IMG/VR virus record: IMGVR_UViG_3300036045_000061
Location: 1-24,292 of that record
Reading direction: 5' to 3' (one strand)
DNA: 24,292 nt
Source: a virus
Part shown: positions 7,523 to 14,537 of the stretch, one piece after another
How the letters are laid out: every line of letters starts with the position of its first letter
Position numbering within the stretch: the first letter of the stretch is position 1
Translations under genes and position numbers: made by a program
The notes under the pieces: generated by a model
Told to the model about the DNA's origin: nothing
The model's input: only the letters and a program-made list of their open reading frames with translations
Databases searched by the model: none

Positions 7523-8049
7523 TCCACCCAAGCACCCGCGAGGACCTGTACCAGCACTTCGAGCGCGAGGGCATCGGTGCGGAGATCGGCGTGCATGTCG
7601 GGAAGAATGCCGCGCGTCTGCTCGATATCTGCGCTCCGACCCGCCTCTACCTCGTCGATCCCTATCGCCGCGGCGACCTGGTCGTCGATGGCATCGACCT
7701 TCCGATCGACGCCGAGGAAGCGATGCGCCAATGCGCTGCGCGGTTCCGAGGCGACCGGCGCGCGCTCTTTCGGCGCACCTGGTCGCAGCTTTGGCTCGGG
7801 TCGATCGACGACGGGTCGCTCGACTGGGCGTACGTCGATAGCGACCACAAGTACGAGACCACGCGCGACGAGCTGGTGTTGCTCGCGCGCAAGGTCAAGC
7901 CGACCGGAATCATCGCCGGTCATGACTATCACGACCTCTTCGGCGGCGTGAAGCAGGCGGTCGATGAGTTTGTGGCCAAGGGGCCGTGGTCCCTGACGTA
8001 CCTCACGCTCGACGAACCCTGGCCAAGCTTCGGATTGACCTGCGCCTGA
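7519..8049 (+). CDS. Class I SAM-dependent methyltransferase (Methyltransf_24-like)
   Basis: The protein has 176 residues with a SAM-binding glycine loop near the N-terminus (GAEIGVHVGKNAARLL), an acidic strand end (RLYLVDPYRR), and a late DxxH-type segment LDWAYVDSDHKYETTRDEL, followed by IIAGHDYHD. This arrangement is characteristic of small class I methyltransferases similar to those acting on sugars or small molecules. It starts by ATGA overlap with the phosphoribosyltransferase/HAD gene, so the two are probably translated together and could act in one pathway, for example modifying a nucleotide-linked or sugar group. That pathway is inference; the substrate cannot be read from sequence. 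Confidence 0.8.
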   Translation: MIHPSTREDLYQHFEREGIGAEIGVHVGKNAARLLDICAPTRLYLVDPYRRGDLVVDGIDLPIDAEEAMRQCAARFRGDRRALFRRTWSQLWLGSIDDGSLDWAYVDSDHKYETTRDELVLLARKVKPTGIIAGHDYHDLFGGVKQAVDEFVAKGPWSLTYLTLDEPWPSFGLTCA

Positions 8050-8059
8050 TCCACCAACT

Positions 8060-9607
8060 ATGTCCCGTTTATCGTGTCCCCAGCGAATCGAGTCTCTTCC
8101 CATGCACGCCGTTTTGCTCGCACTATTGCTGTCCGTGCCGATTCAGGCTCCGACCCTCTACGTCTCCCCAGCTGGCGACGACAACACGGCGATCGTGGGC
8201 GACCCCAACCTCCCCTGGCGCACGATCGCCGGCGCGGTGGCGGCGCTAGCGGGCAAAGACAAAGCGGCGCACGGTTCGATCTTGCTGCAGCGCGGCGGGA
8301 CCTGGGATGAGCCGTTCCCGTTCCTCGCCGGGCTTTCAGCCGACCAACCGTTTAGGATCGGGTCGTACGGCGATGGGCCTCGACCCATGCTCATCGCGAC
8401 GAATGTGCGCCGAGTGGGCGTGCCGTGGGAGCACACTTCAGTCGAGTCAATCGACTTTTACGGCCGCGCGCATGATCCGTCGCTAGCGGACTTCGTGCCG
8501 CCGGCAAGAGCCACACTATGGGGCGGCAACTTCGACGAGGGCATGCGCGTGAACGCCACGGTGCGCGACTGCCGTTTCCGCTTTGTGGGCGTGGCGATGC
8601 AACAGCGCCCGCCGCACGCGGGCAACGTGATCGAGTTCGACCGCTGCGTGTTCTTGGATGCTTGGAACTCGGGCGGCGGCCACGTGTCCGGGCTGTACAC
8701 CACGGGCCTGGGCGTCTGGGTCCACGACAGCGTCTTCGATCACGGCGGTTGGTCCGAGTCCGTCGAGGGAGCGTGGGCGAACATGTTCAACCACAATCTC
8801 TATTTGAGCGCCGGGCTCGGAGTGCAGGTTGAGCGCAACGTGATCCTGCGTTCCTCGTCGATCGGCATCAAGATCCGCAATGACGAGCCAGGCGGCGGCC
8901 GAGGCGAGCACCTGGTGATACGGGACAACTTCGTGGCCGAAGGCGAAGTGGGTTTCTCCGTCGGAGGAAACACGGAATTGCCCGCTCGGTTCATTCGACC
9001 GCTGGTCGCGCACAACGTGCTCTTCGCGCTGGGACGCACGCTCGACGGGCCAGCGCTCGGGATCCACGCCTACGACTGGGTCGGTGGCGAGGTCGTCGGC
9101 AACCTCATGATCAACCCGCCCGATGGCTGGCAGGGTGGGACGACCTTTTTCATCAACTGCGGCGGAGCCGAGGACACCACTCGGGTCGCCGGCAATCAGT
9201 GCGTCGGCGTCAGGGGATCGCGCGGTGCGTTTCGCGCGTACGGAGGACCGTCGCAACGACTGGTTGTCGAAGACAACCTCTTCGACACCGACGGAATTGG
9301 CGCGGGCTTCACCGCGCCCCCTGAGCACCTGGTGTGGCGTCGCAATCGCTTCAGCGTTCCGGTCGAGCCACCGCGCGGGAAGGTGATCTTGCAGTGGCAA
9401 ACAAAGCCGGTCGACGCTGCTGTGCTGAGCGAAGCGGAAGTGATTCCAGCGGCGCGCGACCCGGCGCTTGTGTTGCCTTGCCCATGGCCTGAGTTCGTCG
9501 CGCGGGTGCGAGCCCAAGGTGAGACCGGCTGGGATGAGAGCCTGATGGCACCGGCGCTCAACGACCGAGCTCGCGCCGTCTACGGCATGGGGCGCGTCAA
9601 CCCATGA
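8060..9607 (+). CDS. Secreted right-handed beta-helix protein
   Basis: The 515-residue product begins with a hydrophobic stretch typical of a signal peptide (HAVLLALLLSVPIQA). The alternative ATG at 8102 would place this stretch right at the N-terminus; the ATG at 8060 adds 14 residues with Arg in the n-region. It is followed by LYVSPAGDD...PWRTIAGAV, the entry sequence of DUF1565/pectate-lyase-like beta-helices. Repeated coil-like rungs occur throughout (VRDCRFRFVGVAM, FDRCVFLDAW, VERNVILRSSSIGIKI, IRDNFVAEGEVGF, VEDNLFDTDG). Such proteins bind or cleave polysaccharides. Location in the tail-distal operon suggests a glycan-directed role, but a true tailspike would not normally need a signal peptide. 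It overlaps the next gene by ATGA. Confidence 0.7.
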   Translation: MSRLSCPQRIESLPMHAVLLALLLSVPIQAPTLYVSPAGDDNTAIVGDPNLPWRTIAGAVAALAGKDKAAHGSILLQRGGTWDEPFPFLAGLSADQPFRIGSYGDGPRPMLIATNVRRVGVPWEHTSVESIDFYGRAHDPSLADFVPPARATLWGGNFDEGMRVNATVRDCRFRFVGVAMQQRPPHAGNVIEFDRCVFLDAWNSGGGHVSGLYTTGLGVWVHDSVFDHGGWSESVEGAWANMFNHNLYLSAGLGVQVERNVILRSSSIGIKIRNDEPGGGRGEHLVIRDNFVAEGEVGFSVGGNTELPARFIRPLVAHNVLFALGRTLDGPALGIHAYDWVGGEVVGNLMINPPDGWQGGTTFFINCGGAEDTTRVAGNQCVGVRGSRGAFRAYGGPSQRLVVEDNLFDTDGIGAGFTAPPEHLVWRRNRFSVPVEPPRGKVILQWQTKPVDAAVLSEAEVIPAARDPALVLPCPWPEFVARVRAQGETGWDESLMAPALNDRARAVYGMGRVNP

Positions 9608-10071
9608 GCACTGCGACGAAAGCTCCCACGCGCGTCCCCGACTTTCCGACGTCACCGTCCGTCGACGTCCTCGAGGCCAAGCTCGACGACTGGGCGGAGC
9701 TGCATGAGCAGGCCCAGCGCCGGGCGGCAAAGCTAAGAGCCGAGAAGAAGGCGCTTGAGCTGAGCATCCGCGTCGAAGAGGACCTCGCCGATCGCATCGA
9801 GCAATACCTCCAGACGCAGCTGCGACGTTGCGACGTCGAGTCAATCGACGCCGAGGCCTTCCGCGCGCGCCTGCAGCAAAACAGCCGGCCGTCGTTCGAG
9901 GTCCTCGGCGACGCAAAGAAACTGCCGGCGGCGTTCCGCGTGGAGAAGTACTCGCTGAACGACAAGGCCGCGCTCGCGGCCTGGGCCGCGAAGAAGTTGC
10001 CAAAGTGCGTGAAGGCCACGCTCGGCACGCACGTGCGGATCGAGCGTGTAAACGAGCAAGACTTAAGCTAA
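9604..10071 (+). CDS. Siphovirus Gp157-like protein
   Basis: The product has 155 residues. Residues 20-75 form a charged coiled coil (LEAKLDDWAELHEQAQRRAA and KKALELSIRVEEDLADRIEQ). The C-terminal half matches the Gp157 (PF05565) pattern: an acidic/aromatic site in IDAEAFRARLQQNSRPSFEVL, then a 'P..F' segment (LPAAFRVEKYSLNDKAALAA), and a final strand ending in GTHVRIERV. Gp157 proteins are common in early or replication modules of siphophages and were linked to phage interference in Streptococcus thermophilus; their biochemical function is unsettled. The gene is last before the terminator at 10105 and starts by overlap with the beta-helix gene. Confidence 0.68.
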   Translation: MSTATKAPTRVPDFPTSPSVDVLEAKLDDWAELHEQAQRRAAKLRAEKKALELSIRVEEDLADRIEQYLQTQLRRCDVESIDAEAFRARLQQNSRPSFEVLGDAKKLPAAFRVEKYSLNDKAALAAWAAKKLPKCVKATLGTHVRIERVNEQDLS

Positions 10072-10104
10072 CCGACGCGCCGTGCCCTGCACGGCACCAT
10101 GAGG

Positions 10105-10140
10105 CCCCCGCGCTGGCACCCGTCAGCGCGGGGGATTTTT
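10105..10140 (+). terminator. Rho-independent terminator after the tail/Gp157 operon
   Basis: A perfect 11-bp stem CCCCCGCGCTG (10105-10115) / CAGCGCGGGGG (10124-10134) with loop GCACCCGT is followed by ATTTTT. It lies 34 bases after the Gp157-like stop and before the structured leader of the next operon, so it separates two transcription units. Confidence 0.88.
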
Positions 10141-10203
10141 CATGCGCGGCTCAGGCGAATCTTGGTGATCAAAGACTCCCGTCTTGCAAACTGCGCGGCG
10201 CGT

Positions 10204-10412
10204 GGTCTAGCCTCTCTCGCGATCGGGACTCTTACCCCGACGAGTTCGAGAGAGGGGACCGTGGCCGCCTGGCTGCGGTAACCAGCGCCCTCGGCCGTGG
10301 GTAAGAGCACGGTCCGAGGGCGTTGTCGTTTCAACGCAGGCTTTTCCCTGAGGTGCATCGATCGAGTAACGAGCCACAACGCGGGCCTGGCTTGCAACTA
10401 AGCCCCACGTTG
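10204..10412 (+). ncRNA. Structured 5' leader RNA with predicted kissing loops
   Basis: No convincing gene occupies 10141-10434. It folds into a series of hairpins. Hairpin A stacks GGTC/GACC (10204-10207/10257-10260), a perfect 9-bp CCTCTCTCG/CGAGAGAGG (10211-10219/10247-10255) and TCGGG/CCCGA (10223-10227/10236-10240), loop ACTCTTAC (10228-10235). Hairpin B is TGG.CCGC/GCGG.CCA (10262-10284). Hairpin C is CGCCCTCGG/CCGAGGGCG plus CCGTG/CACGG (10286-10322), loop GGTAAGAG (10300-10307). Loop C is the exact complement of CTCTTACC at 10229-10236 in hairpin A; counting the neighbouring base the match is 9 nt. CAGG/CCTG (10337-10350) and hairpin D (10377-10412) follow. The element ends just before the primase-like gene's Shine-Dalgarno. 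Likely a cis-acting leader; a free small RNA is also possible. No known class is recognised. Confidence 0.6.
10377..10412 (+). repeat. Hairpin D with the GGCCTGGCTTGCAACTA loop, copy 1
   Basis: Stem CAACG/CGTTG (10377-10381/10408-10412) and GGG/CCC enclose a loop that includes GGCCTGGCTTGCAACTA (10384-10400). The same 17 bases occupy the apex of another hairpin at 17764-17802 whose stem sequence is different. Downstream of both copies comes CCGGAGAA-ACG; in this copy that segment is the Shine-Dalgarno of the primase-like gene. The loop contains the palindrome TTGCAA. Confidence 0.6.
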
Positions 10413-10434
10413 AGGTGCAACCGGAGAAGACGAC

Positions 10435-12555
10435 ATGGAAGGTCCAATGAACGGGTCCGCGCCTGCGCGCGGATCGAATGGCCACGTCGCCGTGGCCGAA
10501 CGGCGCGGCTTGCTGGTGGTCTCACCAGACGACGCGCGAGAGCTGACTGAGGCAATGGGCGAAGTGGTTTCGGCCGTCGGTCCGCTGTCGCTTGTCGACC
10601 TACCCGAGCCGCGGGCGAGGATGGGGGAGTTCTGCGTCACTCTGCTCGTGCGCGAGGACACCAAGGTCAAAGCCGGCAGCGTGCTCGCGCGGCAGCTTCA
10701 GCGCTTTCGATTCGAGATGCAGGGCAAACGGCGAATCGTCGCGTTGCCAGGTTGGACGGAGCGCTCGTCGCTGCGTGGGTATCTCAATACGCACGCGCGC
10801 TTGCATCCCGACTTCGCCGAACCCGAGGGGTTCATCAGTTGGATCGAATTCCTGGCCGATTGGGAGCCGCCCACGGAACCCATCGGACCAGGCATGCCGG
10901 CGCAGCCTCGCGAGGATGACGACTTCGCGGAGTTCGACCAGTGGCCCAACGAGCCAGACGCGTGTGTGTACCGAGGGGTGCTCGGTGACATCGTCTCAGA
11001 GATCCAACCAAACACTGAAGCCGACCCGGTCGGGATCTTGATCCAGGCGTTGGTCGGCTTCGGCAATTTGATAGGTCGCACCGCGCACGGGCGCGTTGAA
11101 GACACCCGGCATTACCTCAACGAGTTCGCCGTGCTCGTTGGCGAATCGTCGGTCGGCGCGAAGGGAACGTCGGGCGACCGCGCGATGGCCATCCTGCGAG
11201 AGATCGATGCGACCTGGGCCGACACGCGCACCACGAATGGCATCCCCAGCGGGGAAGGGCTGATCGAGTTGGTGCGTGATGCGCGCCACGAGAAGCAGCC
11301 GATCCGCGAGAAGGGTCGAGTGGTCGATTACCAGGATGTGATGGTCGACGAGGGCGTTACCGACAAGCGCTTGCTTGTTTTCGAGTCCGAGTTTGGCGGT
11401 CTCTTGCGCATGCTCGAACGCCAGGGTAACAAGCTCTCGTCCGTGATACGCCAGGCGTTCGACGGCAAGCGCTTGCAGTCGCCTTCGAAGAATCGCCCAC
11501 TCTTCGCGACGAACGCGCACGTCTCAATCCTCGGACACGTGACACCGACGGAGCTGATCGCGCTGCTGAGTAACACGGAAGCGGCGAACGGCTTCGGCAA
11601 CCGGTTCCTGTGGATCGCGGTGCGGCGCACACAGGACCTGCCCAGCGGCGGCAAACCGCTGGTGCTTGGAAAGCTCGCGGTCAAGATCGACCGTTGTGTC
11701 ACTTACGCGAAGTCGATCCACGAGATGGAGTGGGACGACGACGCGTACGAGCTGTGGGCGTCCCGATACCGTGCGTTGGTGGCACCACCACCCGGACTTA
11801 TCGGCACGATTCTGAGTCGCGGACGGGCGCACGTGTTTCGCCTGGCGATGTTGTATTCGCTGCTCGAGCTCGACGACCGCCCCGCACAACGGCACCGGCG
11901 GATCTCGCTAACAGCGCTCGAGGCGGCATTCGCGCTTTGGGACTACGCCGAGCGGTCGGCCCGGTTCATCTTTGGCGAGGCCCTGGGCAACCGCGCCGCC
12001 GAGCGCATCTTGGATGCGATCCGCCACGCTGGCGACGAGGGGGTCTCCCGCTCGAAGATCTACGAGCTGTTCAAGGGGCGACGACCGTCGCGGGAGATCA
12101 ACCGCGACCTCGGTCTCCTGCTCAAGCATCGCCTCGTGCGGTTCGAACGAATCGAGACCGGGGGAAGGCCCACGGAGATCTGGTACGAGGGTGGGGTGGA
12201 AAGGGGTAAAAAGGGTATTAACCCCCCCGCGACCGACGAGGAAGCCGAACAATCCGGTCAAGATGGGCAAAACGGGGAACGCCAAGACGGCGTTTCGGAG
12301 GGGTTTCCACCCTTTTCACCCCTTTTTACCCCACCCCCAAACGGTTTCTCTTCCGATGGACGTGGGGCTTATTACCCCGAGCGCCCTAGTGTGCCCCAGC
12401 GGCGCGAGTGCGAGGGCGACGACGCCCAGGCCAACCCGACCAAGGCCCCGACGTTCGCCCACGTGGCGACGAACGGGTACCCCGTAGCAAACGGCCACCC
12501 CTCGGGTGGCAACGCGTCCCAAGCAAACGTGGACGCCCAGAACGAGCCTCGTTGA
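10435..12555 (+). CDS. DUF3987-type phage primase/helicase-like replication protein
   Basis: The 706-residue protein carries a P-loop-like segment at about 235-247 (VGESSVGAKGTS, the 'KGTS' variant typical of DUF3987/YfjI proteins rather than a classic GKS/T). Other family landmarks follow: ESEFGGLLRMLERQGNKLS, RQAFDGKRLQSPSKNR, then HVSILGHVTPTEL and NGFGNRFLWIAVRRTQDLP. After residue 530 there is a winged-helix-like segment (RAAERILDAIRHAGDEGVSRS), then a disordered tail of about 110 residues. DUF3987 proteins are found next to or fused with primase-polymerase domains in phage and plasmid replication modules; the first 150 residues are not recognised. GGAGAAG at 10423-10429 lies 5 bases before the ATG, which fixes the start. 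It is the first gene of its operon. Confidence 0.72.
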   Translation: MEGPMNGSAPARGSNGHVAVAERRGLLVVSPDDARELTEAMGEVVSAVGPLSLVDLPEPRARMGEFCVTLLVREDTKVKAGSVLARQLQRFRFEMQGKRRIVALPGWTERSSLRGYLNTHARLHPDFAEPEGFISWIEFLADWEPPTEPIGPGMPAQPREDDDFAEFDQWPNEPDACVYRGVLGDIVSEIQPNTEADPVGILIQALVGFGNLIGRTAHGRVEDTRHYLNEFAVLVGESSVGAKGTSGDRAMAILREIDATWADTRTTNGIPSGEGLIELVRDARHEKQPIREKGRVVDYQDVMVDEGVTDKRLLVFESEFGGLLRMLERQGNKLSSVIRQAFDGKRLQSPSKNRPLFATNAHVSILGHVTPTELIALLSNTEAANGFGNRFLWIAVRRTQDLPSGGKPLVLGKLAVKIDRCVTYAKSIHEMEWDDDAYELWASRYRALVAPPPGLIGTILSRGRAHVFRLAMLYSLLELDDRPAQRHRRISLTALEAAFALWDYAERSARFIFGEALGNRAAERILDAIRHAGDEGVSRSKIYELFKGRRPSREINRDLGLLLKHRLVRFERIETGGRPTEIWYEGGVERGKKGINPPATDEEAEQSGQDGQNGERQDGVSEGFPPFSPLFTPPPNGFSSDGRGAYYPERPSVPQRRECEGDDAQANPTKAPTFAHVATNGYPVANGHPSGGNASQANVDAQNEPR
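12203..12332. repeat. Purine/pyrimidine inverted repeat inside the primase-like gene
   Basis: GGGGTAAAAAGGG (12203-12215) is perfectly complementary to CCCTTTTTACCCC (12320-12332). The neighbouring GGGTGGAAA (12194-12202) is complementary to TTTCCACCC (12304-12312). The two pairings cross, so they cannot both form as one simple hairpin. The arms flank a low-complexity tail of the protein (GVERGKKGINPP ... FPPFSPLFTPPPN). Confidence 0.65.
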
Positions 12556-12559
12556 ACCA

Positions 12560-12578
12560 CCCCGTCGGAGCGTCGGGG
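12560..12578 (+). promoter_or_regulatory. Small hairpin with GGA in the loop, upstream of csrA
   Basis: CCCCG (12560-12564) pairs with CGGGG (12574-12578), leaving the loop TCGGAGCGT. A GGA in a hairpin loop is the generic CsrA recognition element. It sits in the 135-base gap between the primase-like gene and csrA. It is short and has no T-tract, so it is not a convincing terminator; autoregulation is speculation. Confidence 0.3.
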
Positions 12579-12690
12579 CGGGCCACCAGGCGGTTGGGTA
12601 CACCGCCGATCGATCCACCCGACCTCGGCGCTCTGGCGGAGTGACGTCCCCTGTGCGCGCCCGCGGTCTCTTACTCAGAAGGAGCAACGC

Positions 12691-12972
12691 ATGCTTGTGA
12701 TTTCACGTCGTCTGGAAGAGTCGCTCGTGATCGGCGACAACGTCGTCGTCACCGTCGTGGAGGTCCGTGGCAACCGGGTCCGCCTGGGCGTGAAGGCGCC
12801 GCCGAACGTCGAGATTGCGCGGCCGGAGCTCATGCCGGTCGGTCGTTTCGCGGCGATCCTCGATCGCCTCAAGTCTTGGGCCCGCGCTGCCGCCAAGCCA
12901 GCCGGCAAGCGCCGGCTCACGTTCGGCCGTGACGACTCGCCCGATCGCTACCTCGAGGAGGTGGCGCGATGA
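12691..12972 (+). CDS. csrA: CsrA/RsmA-family RNA-binding regulator, phage-encoded
   Basis: The first 48 residues follow CsrA throughout: MLVISRRLEESLVIGD, VVVTVVEVRGNRVRLGV, APPNVEIARPEL. The two RNA-contact regions are kept: strand 1 (LVISRR) and the C-terminal strand with Arg44 at the exact family position; His43 of E. coli CsrA is Ala here. CsrA dimers bind GGA-containing loops near ribosome-binding sites and control translation or RNA stability. At 93 residues the protein is longer than the usual 60-75, with a basic tail (KSWARAAAKPAGKRRLTFG) of unknown use. AGAAGGAG at 12677-12684 is a strong Shine-Dalgarno. Its stop overlaps the next start (ATGA). Being inside a phage operon, it could act on phage or host messages. 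Confidence 0.92.
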   Translation: MLVISRRLEESLVIGDNVVVTVVEVRGNRVRLGVKAPPNVEIARPELMPVGRFAAILDRLKSWARAAAKPAGKRRLTFGRDDSPDRYLEEVAR

Positions 12973-13196
12973 TCCCGATCCGCATCACGCGCGAGGGCAC
13001 TCGCACGCGCGTCGCTGTCGATGGGCCGTTAGATGGCACCCTCACGATCGACGCGAGCACGTCGGGCGTGCTGTTCACCGTCGACGCGCGCATCGCTCAG
13101 ATCGCCTTCGGGTTGAGCCATCACGACGCGCAGATGGTCGCGCGAGGGATCCTCGAAGCGATCGATGCCGGCGCCAGCGGAAAGGGGGGCGCATGA
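12969..13196 (+). CDS. Small hypothetical protein after csrA
   Basis: This 75-residue protein starts inside the csrA stop (ATGA). The first half is beta-rich (MIPIRITREGTRTRVAVDGP...TLTIDASTSGVLFTVDA) and the second is a short amphipathic helix region (GLSHHDAQMVARGILEAID). No family is recognised. GC-rich codon use and coupling on both ends make it likely to be a real gene. Confidence 0.6.
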   Translation: MIPIRITREGTRTRVAVDGPLDGTLTIDASTSGVLFTVDARIAQIAFGLSHHDAQMVARGILEAIDAGASGKGGA

Positions 13197-13597
13197 GGTC
13201 GCTCAAACCTCCGACGTGGCACGGCGCGTATTACGGCCTGCGACGCAACGGAAGTATCAAGGTGCAACGGGTCGAGTGCACCGGCCAATTGAGCCCGCTG
13301 CCCTTGCGGCTCGATCTCTGGAACCACTCGCCGACAGGCTTCAACTGGGGCTACGGCGGGAGCGGTCCTGCGCAGCTCGCGCTTGCGTTGCTGTGCGACG
13401 TCCTCGGCGACGACCGCGAAGCGGTTCGTTTGCACCAGGCGTTCAAGTGGGACGTCGTCGCGCGTCTTGGCGACGAGTGGATGTTGGTCGCCGACGAGAT
13501 CCGCGACTGGGTCAACACATTCGAGCAGTTGCCGGCGATGGACTTATCCACCGACGGTTCCAGCCACCCCGTCAACATTGATCGGAGCAACACATGA
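13193..13597 (+). CDS. DUF6166-like protein
   Basis: The start at 13193 overlaps the previous stop as ATGA. The 134-residue product has the DUF6166 hallmarks: an N-terminal Y-x-G-x-R segment (GAYYGLRRNG), then LWNHSPTGFNWGYGGSGPAQLALALL, and a following 'H..FK...V..L...W.L....I..W' helix pattern (LHQAFKWDVVARLGDEWMLV). The family is found in phages and bacteria with no known function. Longer starts upstream in the same frame (from 12815) would overlap csrA entirely and are rejected. Confidence 0.72.
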   Translation: MRSLKPPTWHGAYYGLRRNGSIKVQRVECTGQLSPLPLRLDLWNHSPTGFNWGYGGSGPAQLALALLCDVLGDDREAVRLHQAFKWDVVARLGDEWMLVADEIRDWVNTFEQLPAMDLSTDGSSHPVNIDRSNT

Positions 13598-14016
13598 ACA
13601 AGCGCAAAGGACAAACGCAGGAGCCGATTGGAGACGCGACCGAGGAGCTCATCCTCGCCGCAAAGCGCATCGCCGATGCGGAGGAGCTCGCCGAAGCACG
13701 CACGGCGAGCGCGTCTCAGGCACGAAACAAAGCCCGCGAGGCCCGCGTCGCCATGCGCGAGGCGAGAGCCGAGCTTCAGCAATCGCTGCACTCGATTCCG
13801 ACCGATCCAATCGCGCTGCCAGGTTATTTCGTGATGCTTCGCGAGCTGCACACGAAGTACAAAGAGCAACACGCAACGTTCCAGCGTTTGCGATCAGAAT
13901 GGAAGGCCATCCGTACCGAGGTCACGGAGGCGAACCAAGACCTCGAGAAGATAATTGACGATCACCTGTCGTTCTTGCCGCTCTTCGACCGGGAACCGGC
14001 GGAGGTGAGAGCGTGA
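13594..14016 (+). CDS. Coiled-coil hypothetical protein
   Basis: This 140-residue charged, almost wholly helical protein has a long Ala/Arg/Glu coiled coil (about residues 15-70: EELILAAKRIADAEELAEAR, then NKAREARVAMREARAELQQS) and a second helical stretch at 90-130 (LHTKYKEQHATFQRLRSEWK). A proline/glycine break lies between them (ALPGYF). ATGA overlap with the DUF6166-like gene and GTGA overlap with the next. Function unknown. Confidence 0.6.
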   Translation: MNKRKGQTQEPIGDATEELILAAKRIADAEELAEARTASASQARNKAREARVAMREARAELQQSLHSIPTDPIALPGYFVMLRELHTKYKEQHATFQRLRSEWKAIRTEVTEANQDLEKIIDDHLSFLPLFDREPAEVRA

Positions 14017-14297
14017 AGACGCCTCACAGCTTTAGGGGCGCGCACCGTCAATGCCGTTGCCTCTGGTGTGGCAAGCGCCGAGGCACTCCGTGTTGCCCCG
14101 TCACGGGCGATATGCGCGTTGCCTTGTCGCGGTTCGTTTTCACATTGGACGGCGGACATCGCTGGCGGTGGCGGCTCAGCCTCGCCTGGCTGACTGGGGA
14201 GGACTTGGGCGACGAGCTGCGCCAGCTCCGCAACATCGTCGGACCATTTGGGCTCCGAACGATCACGCTGGGCATGCTCAGGGAGGCGCGAGGATGA
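14013..14297 (+). CDS. Zinc-knuckle hypothetical protein A
   Basis: The GTG at 14013 overlaps the upstream stop as GTGA. The 94-residue product has a Cys cluster near the N-terminus, CRCLWCGKRRGTPCCP, i.e. C-x2-C-x4-G-x-P-C, the small zinc-binding pattern found in many phage proteins. The same pattern occurs in the following gene. The rest is helical (LSLAWLTGEDLGDELRQLRN). Function unknown; nucleic-acid binding is plausible. Confidence 0.5.
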   Translation: MKTPHSFRGAHRQCRCLWCGKRRGTPCCPVTGDMRVALSRFVFTLDGGHRWRWRLSLAWLTGEDLGDELRQLRNIVGPFGLRTITLGMLREARG

Positions 14298-14533
14298 AAA
14301 AGTCCAGCCAACCCAAGGGCACCGTTGGCCACAAGCTCGGGGCGCTGAGCAGCCTGACTCTCGACGCGCTCGGAACACTGTTCGTGCGCTCGCTCGAGAT
14401 CGCGTGCCCAATCTGCAAAGTCAGGGCCGGCGTGCCTTGTCGTGTTCCCCCGAGCCGAGACCCGGGGCCGTTTTGGTTTCACAAACCGCGCTTGCGGTTG
14501 GCCTTCAAACGCCGCGGCTGGCGAGGAAGGTGA
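14294..14533 (+). CDS. Zinc-knuckle hypothetical protein B
   Basis: The product has 79 residues, starting at the ATGA overlap at 14294. It contains a C-x2-C-x4-G-x-P-C cluster (CPICKVRAGVPC), then FWFHKPRLRLAF, i.e. the 'CPxC...G.PC...H..R' arrangement known from small phage zinc-binding proteins. The C-terminus is strongly basic (FKRRGWRGR). Likely binds nucleic acid or a protein partner through the zinc site; no precise role can be given. Confidence 0.55.
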   Translation: MKKSSQPKGTVGHKLGALSSLTLDALGTLFVRSLEIACPICKVRAGVPCRVPPSRDPGPFWFHKPRLRLAFKRRGWRGR

Positions 14534-14537
14534 GGTG

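Noticed and set aside
8516-10003. 495-codon open frame on the minus strand
   Set aside because: It lies wholly opposite the beta-helix and Gp157-like genes, crosses their boundary, is Arg/Ala-rich with no domain, and is the usual shadow frame of GC-rich coding DNA.
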